Assembly: GCA_030248135.1 (NCBI GenBank)
Contig: JASANC010003315.1
Coordinates: 62,001 to 126,000 of the forward strand
DNA from: Theristus sp. LFF4_11
Lineage: Eukaryota; Nematoda; Chromadorea; Monhysterida; Xyalidae
DNA: 64,000 nucleotides
Reading direction: 5' to 3'
Position numbers and translations under genes: made by a program. Of the stretch, positions 43,501-55,500 are shown in pieces; position 1 is the stretch's first letter; every line of letters begins with the position of its first letter. The notes beneath the pieces are model-generated. The model did not search any database, was not told the origin of the DNA, and worked only from the letters and a program-made list of their open reading frames with translations.

Positions 43501-46500
43501 AGAGCTGCGGAAATGAAAGGCGGCAAAGCACAATGATTGCCAGAACTCGATGAACTTTTTAACTCTATCGATCAACTGCATCCACCACAATAACTGGACT
43601 TCTAGTCGGTATGACTTTTCTCAATTCAAAACGAGCCAATCAGCTGGTAATCAAATGAAAGGTAGGGCTGAAAAACCGAAAACCGCAGACAGTCATTCAG
43701 CACACCAGTGCGTAGTCAATCAATTTCGACCGCGACACGGATTGTGCGAGTTCAACCAAAACACGGCGAGCTCGCGCGCACGCAGCAGTGTCCAATCGGG
43801 ACTCGTCAGAGTTCCTGAAGAAAAGTGAACAACAAACTCAGCTCATACATTTATATGAGACAGAGATGTGCATAGGGTGTTCCTAGGGTGTCCCGGGACA
43901 GGCTAGCGTCGCGCGTCGCGCAGGGCCTGAGGGGCTACGTCGCGCAGCGCCTCGGTTGGAAGAGACAAATTTTTCACAAATGCAATGAAATTACTTCGAA
44001 ATTAAATTCGATTATTTTAGTTGACTGACTGAAGCAGATCTTCAAAAGTGCGTATATTGCTGTGGTTACTTTTGTAGGTTGTAACGTATTTATATTTGAA
44101 ATCGCGCTGTGCATGTAGATGGTAAGCATATTTTATTCTGCAAATACCAGAGTACAGGTAACCAGGGTTTTTGACGCGACGTCGTGCGCCAATGACGGAA
44201 AATAATTTAGGATGACGCAAAAAATCGGACGCAAAAAATCGGTTGTTTGCGTCAGCTTTTTTTGATTCTTTCAATTTTCGAGGACTTCAAAAGACTGTTT
44301 TTTTAAGAAATTTTGTGCTCAGATCGAAAATTTTTCTGCGCCTCCGGCGCAGGCCATGGCCATTTTATGATTGGTTTACAATGGCTATTGCATGGATAGT
44401 CATGAGTTCATCGTTCGTTTTTTAAATTGTTCAGTGCTTTGTTGATAACGGTTCGATTCAATGTTACAATATTCTTGTTGTTTTGACCGTATCAACAATC
44501 ACTTGGTCCAACTAGCCCTTTACGAAAGCTTTTTGTTCGCTCCTTTGCTAAACAGCTGTGTTTTTTACATCTGAATGGGTGTTATAGACACCTAAATACT
44601 TTGGATGACATCCAAAAATCGTAAGGTAAAATACGTTCTCAGAACCTTTTTCTGAAAATTTTCTTCGCTTCGCGAAGACGTTGCAAGTTACCATATTTAA
44701 TTAAATTGAGAGTCAAAGTCGCCTTCCTAACGAAATATAGAACAAACTTCCAATTTTTTTTCATTTTCAGCGCTTTCAAAATTAAAACTTTTGTCATCTT
44801 CAGAAATCTCATTCAGAAATTCATGATGGAAATCAACAATTGGGTGTCGACAGTCCCCCTCTGGACAACAAACTCAAATTTTCACTGTGTTAATTTTAAG
44901 CAGTTTTGTTGTTGTTTGTCTGGACACTCGTAGTCGGCTGTCTACTCGGCTTTTATCAAACAAGAAAATTTGTTGTCACGCACCACGCACGATTAAAACA
45001 AAAGCGAGAAGGTGCCTGCGCAGAGAAAAGTTTTGTGAAGGTGTTGAAAACCAGGTGTTGAACAACGTTGCACGGACACCGAATTATTTGTTGTTCGATG
45101 TAGTCGTGCTGACGCAGAAAATTTGGACTGACGCAAAATTTTTTGACCTTTTGTGTCAATTGACTTGACGGAGAAAAATTTTCACCCTCATACATCAAAA
45201 ATTTACACATGCAAGCACACAGCGCATAGCCGTGTTTTTGAGAGGTCAGTTTGTGTGACACTTAGCAACCGCGACAGAAAAATTGGGGAGGGGTCGACGT
45301 CGCGCAGCCACCCGACCCGGGACAGGCTAGAAATGTCTGGCGTGCACACCTCTGATATGAGACATGATCTCATTCAAACGAGGTGACTTCCAGTCTCTTG
45401 CTGTGCAAGTTTACACAGGGGGGGGGGACAATGCTGTGCTGGAACGTGCTGAATCCGTAGCCGTGTGGTGAACGCGCCTTTTTATGGAATAGAGGATATA
45501 TCAGAAATTGTAACAGAAACTCTCCGACTCGAAAAACAAAGCGGAACACAAAGAAAACAGAGAAAAAAGCCGCACAAGAACGACAGTCGAGCGTTGGAAA
45601 CGTCGGCCAATTGAGGCGCGTTGCTCGCTTGCACGTCACGTGATGATGATGACAATTTCTCCTTCTCTTTTTCGAGATCCGATGCGAGCCGAGTGCAACG
45701 GTACAATGCATGCAGTAAGTCGCCCTGGATTTTTTTAGATGCGATGCCATCTTCATGGGGCATGGGCAGTGCCAGCAGTTCCGGCTTTAAAAGAAACCCG
45801 CGACATGTGCCATGTGGCAACTGTAAAGTGAAAGTCTGTCGACCATGCACTTTTGCAGCAGATTCGATTCGGTCCACAGACAACACAACACAAACACACC
45901 GGCAGGCAAACGCTGCCGCACGCGCGCTGTCGTGTCTGTGTTGTTGTGTCTGCCTGTGTGTTTGTGGTCCTGAGACTTTGTTGAGCACGAAAGCAAGTGC
46001 ACGGCCTGGCCTGCAGACCATGGGACTTTCGGACCGATCAACAAGTGCAATTCAAATCACTCATAAAATCCAAACCAATCAACCATCAACCGAGCGTTTT
46101 ACAAAATCCACCAAAACCAACGATCGCAACGAACCAACGGCTCTCTCAACTCCGTGCGCTCTCCATTCGACCACACGACCTGGCTCAGTATCAGCGGTGT
46201 CCGCGCTCCAGCGTGTGCGTCCCTTTGATCGCGATCTTCGTCCTCCTGGTCGTCCGCACGCCTTTGTGCTTGATCGGCCGCGTCCTCCTCATCCGCAGTT
46301 GGAATGTACTGCTGAAAAAAGTTAGAAAACAGGTAAATTAGATGTGTGCAAGAACTCAGACTTCTGAGTAACTGAGTAGGCTTCTGATTCAAACAACAAT
46401 AAGTGGAACAGTCGGTTCGGCTGTGCTCATATTAACAGTCAATAAGACGTGTACAGCAAGAGTGAGATTAGAGATGTCAAGAAAAAAAATTTTCTATTTT

Positions 46501-49500
46501 TTTTCTTTTTTTAAAAAAAAAATTTTTTTGTTAAATTTTTTTTTTTAAATGAAAGTTGTTCAGAATTTTTCAGGGAGTCCGAATATCACCATCTGAGGAG
46601 CCACCGACTTACCATATGACCCCCACTCATATGGGAGGAGGGTGAAAATTTCAGACTTGGTTTCGGCGACCCCATTTTCCCACCGACGACATCACGTCTC
46701 GTGTTTTGCCTCTCAATTCACCTCAAATAACATGGAAACAAGTTCCACAACAAACCGGTGTGATCACGCTGACGACACGAGGCGAAACAGCAACGAGCAA
46801 CCAACGAAGTTACGCTTGCAGTGGCAGACAGTGCAATTTCCACCTTTCGAGATCCTGAAAAACGATGCGTAAATGTGAGTTCTCTGCTTCTATCTCACCT
46901 TAGCGACATCGGAATTTGTTGAACTAGCCTTTGCGACGCTCAAGTACTTCAATGCGCGAGTCGATCATCACTCACCAAGGCTGAAAACAGTCGATAAATC
47001 AATCCAGAATACCACCTGCAGCGTTGAAGACTAAGTGACAAGGTAAAGTCAAAGAAAATTTTTGTTAAACTTTCGAAAAATTATGCCAAAAACGGCATTT
47101 TCAGGGCACATTAAAGAAAAAATTTCAAAAATTTTTAATAAAAAAAAATGCTCATTTTTTTTTACTTTTTTTTTAAAAAAAATTTAAAAAAAAAAATTTT
47201 TTTTTGACCCTTACATCTCTAAGTGAGATGCAAAGCACAAGAAATTTACAAATCAAGAACGGTTTCATGATTGTTTAGACTGACAAATGGCATTCAAATA
47301 AAGCATGCTGATTGGCTGCATCATGCTGAGGTGGTTTGGTTCAGTCCCACACACACCTACAGTGATCACGTGATGCATGTTTTCTGTGCAGACGTTGCTG
47401 TGAGGCAAAGTCTGTCCAGCACAGAAAGCATCCGCATCCCAGCCAATCAGCTGATTGCCTATAATTTAGAGTTCGACTGCGGCTTTCCCGATAGACTTTG
47501 CGCACACACCTGCAGTTGGCGCAGCAACAGATCAGAGACCGGTGGCAATAGTGCTGGATTGCGGTAAGCCGCTTCGAATAGACCTGCAAACAAAGCGCGC
47601 CAAAAGTCTTCTCACATGACTGTTCGAAAAACGTTCAAACAGAGCCGTTTTGAAAACAATGCAGCTAGTATCTTCGTAGTCAAGTCCGGTATCGAAATAC
47701 CAGAGAGCTGAATAGCGTTAGGCAAATATCGAGAAAAAAACACTGAAACGAGCTTTTTTCGACAATATAAAATACAACTGCATTTTCCATTCGAGTTGAA
47801 ACGCGTGTTGAAAAAACGAACAATACAAACAAAAGAAATCAGAGGCAAAAAACGAAACCAAACGAAGTCGCCCGCCACTGCAAGCCCAACCTCGATACAG
47901 CACTCGTCTGAGGTCAGCGCCTTGCGACAGGCCACGTTGCAAGCAAGCAATCGCCTCCAAGCACAGACGCTGATAATTGCTTGATCGACTCGAACTGGAC
48001 GTGGAGGATGTGTGAGCTTCGTAATCGTGTAGTGGCTGAACACGTGGGCAACAGCAAGTTGGACAGACAGACAGACAAACAAACAAGGTGGCTTTTATTT
48101 GGCAAAGATTTATGACGAAACTCAGCTCAACTACCGACGAAAATCAGAGTGCTTTTCGTTCAGACGCCGCTCGTTTGAGTGATACCGACAGAAACGTAAA
48201 ATTTAGTCATGAAATTCTACTCTGTGCTCGTTGCTAACGACCGTTCACATAATTTCTAAGGAGACCCACGTCTGAGAACATTTCCCGAGTCAATCCAAGC
48301 GTCCACCGCCACCCCGATTGGCACACCTGACTGGACGAGAACGAAGGGAACGTCTGGTTCAGTTGACTCTGCAGCGCTGGCGCCTTCGGCCGGTTGGACA
48401 TCATTGAGAGCAACTCGAAGTGCTTCATGAACAACAGCAGACCATCGGCCGCAATCAGACGAGTGATCGGACGCCTGACGCAAGAAAACGCGTTTGGCAC
48501 AAACTAGCACTGCTCACAATCGGATCATGAAACCAACGGATGATAACGAGTGTTGATTAGCTGCACACTTGAAACGGTCTCGATTGAAAACCGTGCACTT
48601 TTGAGGCACGTTTTATCGAAGCGCACCAAAACACGCTTCAAACAGTGCACAAGCGTCAGAGTGAATTTTTGCGTATCCTGGAGGGAGATGGTCAAAAAGA
48701 TAACCACATCCACACGCATGCAACAGAGCGGACGCCAATTTCTCCCAGCTCTCATGACTCAGCCGATCCGCAATGGCAGCAATGAGCAAACGACCGACCC
48801 GCAAGCATGCCATTGTCACCACCAAGTGCACTTGAACGACACTGTGTCTCCTTACAACATGCTCACATACTACAGTTTTATCGAAGTTTCCCGCATTTCC
48901 GCGACATGAAAATGGGCGGATAAAAACGCGTGTGGTCGAACAAGCAAAACAAGCAAGCCACCAAAAAAACAGCAACGCACTTATCGAACGTGGCCTGTTT
49001 CAGAATGTTCAGCAGCGAGTCGCGCAAGATCGGCTGCAGTCGAATCACGGGCATCAGCGCGCACAGGAACGCTGAAGCGACAGGACGCCTGCGCAGCTGC
49101 GTGAGACGCTCCATGGCAGACTGGATGCGCGCGTGCTGCTGCAGCGCCTGCGACACGCCCACCGTCACAAGACGCGACAGCAGCTCTGAGGGAAAGTTGA
49201 CAGTGACGAAAGCCGAACTGCTGGCCAATGGCGAGACCTCGGAGGCCAGTTTTATAAACGCTTACTAGGCTCTTCTTGACACGACCTCACACTCACTGCA
49301 CAAGCATTTCTTCTGACGCAAAACCGTTTGAAACTGTGAAATCATGAATAACAACCACAACTAACCGATATAATAGAACGCCGTTTCCTTCGTTGATCTG
49401 CTCAGCACCGCTTGTAAGACACTGTCGAAAATCCAACCGCCAATGACGCTGTCTTGTTTCTGAGCGCACAGTAAAATCGGCAAACTCTCGAAAACGTGAG

Positions 49501-52500
49501 CGCGCAACAATCAAACCACTAGTGATCCAATACAATCGTTCACTCAACAAAAAAGTCCACCCGAAAAGATTCAAAGCCACCCCGAAAACTGCTGTGCCGA
49601 CCGTGAAGCACTGCTCGACCAAGTGCGCCCCAAAGCGGCATGCGTCCGCGCTGGCCGTGTGCGCCTCGAGGATGCGGCCGCAGGCGACCGTCACCTTCGG
49701 CATGTGCACGTCGAGCAGCGAGAAGCCGAGCGAGGCGATGCTGTCGCCAAGCACGTCCGCAAACGACAGCGTGCTGGTAATGTCTGTTATTTTGGTGCCG
49801 CGTCTCAATGCGCGCACAGATGGGTAAGCAGTCTCATGTAGGACGCGGGAATTCAAAATTGACAAATTGAAAATTGAAACCAGTTTTCTTTTACGTCCAC
49901 AACTGCATTGAGTCGCAGGTCTTAAAGAAAACATAATAGTGATACATGCTACAGACGACTTCGATGGCATATATGTGCATTGATGCGCCATTCATGAAGC
50001 TGTATTTGGTGACAGCAGAGCGGTTTGTCACACAGCGACGCGCCGCTAACCACTGCTTCATGAATGCCGCTTTAGCTGATTGGTTGGTTACGACGACCAT
50101 GGGATGCGTGCATTCTGTGCATGTCTGACACCGCCTCCACAGCAGTGTTTACGCTTTGAGGAAAACTTTGAATGAAAGCGTTCTTATGCAAGAGACAAAC
50201 AAACTTCGCAACCTTCACGAGGAAATGCGTGAAGGTTCAACAGACGAATGACGCGTTTTTCATAGATCAGTGGGCGTTTCTATAGCACATCATTTCGGTA
50301 ACAATAAATTTACCACTTATCGACGAGACACCGTATCAGAGAATCGGTTGGTGTCGAAAACTCAGTCAACGTTTCTTGGAGCCATTTAGATCGATGTCGC
50401 TTCTCAGAATCCGTGAATGACTTTAGCAAAAGGCCACGGAGGTCGCTGATGCACTAAAAAGCAAAACAAAAAAACAAAAAAATGTTGATCTGTTTGTTGG
50501 CTTAAGTTCTGTCGGATTAGTCCAATTAGTACAGTTAAAGCCAATCAACAAACCCCAGAATTTCAAATAGCAAAACCATTTTTCAACCGGTTGGTACATT
50601 GTTTGGTGGCTGGTTTTCAACTGGAAAACTTTTGGCACATTCAGCCTGACACGATGGTTTCTTTTCGCCGTAATTGGGTGTTGAAACGATCTTACTTCAA
50701 AAATATCACCCAGTTTCAACCTAGCCGTGAGAAATAAAGGCACTCAAGGCAGTGAGAAACCACCTTTTTTAGCACCCACCTGCTCAGCAAACCGGCCGAT
50801 CTGCGCAAACGCCAACAACATCGTGATTGTGAACAGGGTGTGCCCTCCGACTGGTAACTGCATACAAGACTTCACTGTTATTTTTGTCAGCTGATCACAA
50901 ATCTCAACTGTTACTCAAAATTAACAACAACAAACGAAAACAACAACAACTAACTTTGTGCAATTCTCCGAGAGCAGCTTTGGTCAGAATTGGATCGTGC
51001 TTACAGCGTTCTACCAAATGCATCAGAACGGTCGATGCAACCGTCAGCTGATCAGAGGTTCTGGAAGATGTCAATTTTAATTTTTGTAAATTGTATCCGG
51101 AAACCATAAGGTGCTAACAAACTCCGGCGGAAGCGGGCAAGTACTACCCCGAGCCCACGTTACTCTCGGCTCCGGATGGAACAGACCATTAGATGTTGGT
51201 CACTTTTAGTCTCTCCACGTGGTATGTCCTCCTGTCCACAGCGAGGTTCGAACATTCCACCGAACTTACAAACCGGTAAACAGAAGTCCTACGCCTGCGC
51301 TGCAGACAGGACCTACACCTTTACGCTCAAACACACTGCTAATAAAAACACAAACTTCTGGAGTTCAGTATCTAAAAATGCGGGAGACGCATATAAAAGG
51401 AGGAATATGGCCTTGTGTAAGCAGTGAAAGACTTGGCTCGACAACGCTTTTCAAGTCTCTGATGTGGTACACACGGATACAAGTACATAAGAGCCATATT
51501 TTTGCGAGGTTTATTTATGATTTCGGTTGCACATGGCAACCCTCGTACTTTGTATTGTAGACAAATGAAACTTTCACATTTGCGGATTTCGGGCATTTAG
51601 CGACCACTAAAACTACCAAAATAACAATCAGACTTTAGCTCGCTGACACTGGTTTGTCCAGGACAAATTGTATCGCAGAAGCATTGCGGAACGCAAGGTC
51701 TCCTGTGGCAAAGGCAATGACTCACGGGACAGACGGTTTATCCTGCCACACTAGTTGAAGTTGACACCGGTAAAAAAGGTGAAAATCAACGGAAGACAAC
51801 TCCTTTTTGTCACTGGTGCTGGTGTGTACACAGCGGTGCGTACGTTAACAACAACGAAAAAGCTACATGCAACAATGTTTTGCAATTTCTGATTTTTCTG
51901 TTTTTGCACAGAATTTACAGAATTTCGCACATGGCGTGATTTTAGATTAAATCGAAGAGGACAATTAAAAAATAACTTTAAAGTTTTACGCTTTTCAGCA
52001 AAACGAAAACGAAAACGAAAGTTTCGGATTCGCTGCCCTCCGGGGATATAGCGACCGCAGGCCACCGAAACCGAAATCGGGCTAAGATCACTGGTGTGCC
52101 AGGACAGAGCGGGGCTTAGAGGCTGTCCCGCTCACGTGGCGAGGGTATTGGTTCCACGGGATGGTGAGCCGTCCATTCCCCAATCCCACCGGAGTTTGTT
52201 ACCTTCGGGTTTCCGGAATCGGTGGGGGGGGGGGGGAGGCGTGCTTCAAAAACAAACAAACAAACGCGGAGCAAAAATATGACTCTTATGTACTTGTATC
52301 CGTGTGTACCACATCAGAGACTTGAAAAGCGTTGTCGAGCCAAGTCTTTCACTGCTTACACAAGGCCATATTCCTCCTTTTATATGCGTCTCCCGCATTT
52401 TTAGATAATATTCTGACTTTTAAATAAGCCCCGAAGGTCGGACCAAAATCACAATTCGACTCAGGTTTTTCATTTTTCGCTTTTTAGGCCGATTTCGCCT

Positions 52501-55500
52501 ATGCTATTTCGACGGCCGATTCGCCCAAAATCGTCACGATTCAGTACCTAGAATTGCTCACACAAGAAAACTGACCCAAAAGCCGTGATTGGCACAATGA
52601 ATTACCATGGAAAACACCGTTTTCTTGTTTTTCATTTCTGGACCGGTTTCGCTAAATTCCACGGCCGATTCGCCCGAAATCGTCACGATTCAGTATGTAG
52701 AGTGTTCACACAAGAAAGCTAACCCAAAATCCGTGATAAGCGCATTGAATTACCGCGGACTACACCAGTTTCTCATTTTTTTGCCTTTGGACCGATTTCG
52801 CAAATTTCCATGGCCGATTCGCCTGAATCGTCGCGATTCAGTATCTAGAGTTGCTCACATAAGAAAACGAACCCAAAATCCGTGATCAGCGCATTGAATT
52901 ATTCCGGACTACACCAGTTTTTCATTTTTTGTCTTTGGACCGATTTCGCCAATTTCCACGGCCGATTCGCCCGAAATCGTCACGATTCAGTATCTAGAGT
53001 TGCTCACATAAGAAAACTAACCCAAAATCCGTGATCAGCGCATTGAATTACCCTGGAAAACACTAGTTTCTCATTTTCTGTTTTTGGACCGATTTCGCCA
53101 ATTTCCACGGCCGATTCGCCCGAAATCGTCACGATTCAGTATCTAGAGTTGCTCACATAAGAAAACTAACCCAAAATCCGTGATCAGCGCATTGAATTAC
53201 CCCGGACTACACCAGTTTCTCATTTTTTTGTCTTTGGACCGATTTCGCCAATTTCCACGGCCGATTCGCCCGAAATCGTCACGATTCAGTATCTAGAGTT
53301 GCTCACATAAGAAAACTAACCCAAAATCCGTGATCAGCGCATTGAATTACCCTGGAAAACACCAGTTTCTCATTTTTTGTTTTTGGACCGATTTCGCCAA
53401 TTTCCACGGCCGATTCGCCCGAAATCGTCACGATTCAGTATCTAGAGTTGCTCACATAAGAAAACTAACCCAAAATCCGTGATCAGCGCATTGAATTACC
53501 CTGGAAAACATCAGTTTCTCATTTTTTGTTTTTGGACCGATTTCGCCAATTTCCACGGCCGATTCGCCCGAAATCGTCACGACTTTGGTATTTAACTGCT
53601 ATTCTTTTCACTTTTTCAAAAAATAAAGGTTAAATTCAAATTCTCCGTTGTTGGTTACCCCTGTAAATTTTTTTATTTGTCAAATAACGGTTTGTTTCAC
53701 GCGCAGAAATCGGAAATACACTTCAAAATAAGCATTTTTCGTAATTTTGTACAAACAAGCTAAATTTTAAGCCTTGGGAAGCATCGGAGAAAAAAATGAA
53801 TGCGAAATTTGAAAATCCCAAACATTTTTACCCTAGAAAATGTTTTTATCATAACAGTCAGAATTTTCTTTATATCACTGAAACTGCGTACACATTTGAT
53901 GACATTGCCGAAAAAAAGGGGTAAACAAGAATAATTTTTTTCAATTTCAGAATTGATATAATACGCACACAGCGTGTGTAGAAGATCATCACGAAAAAAA
54001 TTCTCGTGCACACAGTGTATCTGTGGATTATCTGCCTGTGTGTCGCAGAAAAAATTCTCAGCTCCGTTTATGTTCACAGAGCGAGGCAAAGTAAGTTAGG
54101 AATTTACGCGCGAGCGACAGACGGGCCATATTATGTCTCATCCGCTGTCCGCTGCGCTGCGCTTCGCTCGCGAATGGACATGATAACTCAGCGAAAAGAA
54201 ATTTTCGTTTCACTGCTAGCTCAATTGAAAACTTGAAACTGGTGTTTTCCATGATCATTCTTCATTCATTTTCAACCAGAAATTTAAACACCAATAAACA
54301 CAAAAACGCAAACTTTTTCGACAAGGTCTCCGTTTCGCTGACAGTATTATCGAGCTCTCGAAATTTTGAACGCAGCATTTTCACTATGTTGCCGCAATTT
54401 TTCTGTTTGGATAAAAAGCAATATTCAGATATTTCGATGCTCAAATTCGTGCCATTTCAAATAATAGTTCCAGTAGAAAAACAAAACAAAAAGGGCAAAT
54501 GTGTGAAAAGTGGCACAGCCGGCCTGTTTAGACTATGCACTTCGCCAATTGGTTGGTGATCACGCGATGCTTGCTTTGCTTTCTTCCGACGCACAGACTC
54601 CGCCTCTCCACAGCAAACCTAACGAAATAACAAAACCAACAAACAAGTGGCGTTTCGACCTTAGCACAAGACGCCGAGCAATGGTGGTCTCGTCAGTTGT
54701 GCCCATTGCCCAAAAACTCAGTAAGCAAACTTAGTAATAAACTTCTTGAAACTGAGAAAATTCAGTTGAGGCAAAACAAACATAAAAGACAATAATTTGT
54801 GAAATAAAATCAAACGAAAACACATTTTCACTCATTTTACCAACTAGAACCAAAACTGATTAGCCAGTCCCAACAGCCTGGGGTCAACCCGCCCGAAAGC
54901 CAAGTTAACCAATGGCAGCTACACCCGAAAGTGCGCTCACCGGATGCGACCTGCGCACCCAAGGACGTTATTCCACGCCCGAAAGCAATGGCGTCCAATA
55001 AGGCTGAAGAAAAGGGCCAACCATTAGTCTGAACGAATAGTTGTAAACTGTGAAAAGGAGCTTAGGTAAAGGAACTCAATAGTAAACGCTTAAAGTTATA
55101 AAAAACGATTGTAAATTAAAAACGAGTATGAACAACAGCAAGGGAAAACCACTCAGCTGAAGCTAGAACTCGGAAACGTTAAACCTAACCAAATGACAAA
55201 ACTCAACAAACAAGTGGCGTTTCGACCTTAGCACAAGACGCCGAGCAATGGTGGTCTCGTCAGTTGTGCCCATTGCTCAAAAACTCAGTAAGCAAACTTA
55301 GTAATAAACTTCTTGAGACTAAGAAAATGCAATTGAGGCAAAACAAACATGAAATACAATATTTGTAAAATAAAATCAAACCAATACACCATTTATTTCA
55401 CACAAAGGCTACACTTGCACAGAAAACGTGCATCACGTGATCACCAAACAATCAGCTGATTGCCTATAATTTTCAGTTCTACTGTATACAAAGTTCACCT

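Noticed and set aside
45621..46325. 234-codon plus frame
   Set aside because: Antisense to FANCI exons at 46311-46135 and 45724-45635 with intron read-through; composition follows the exons opposite.
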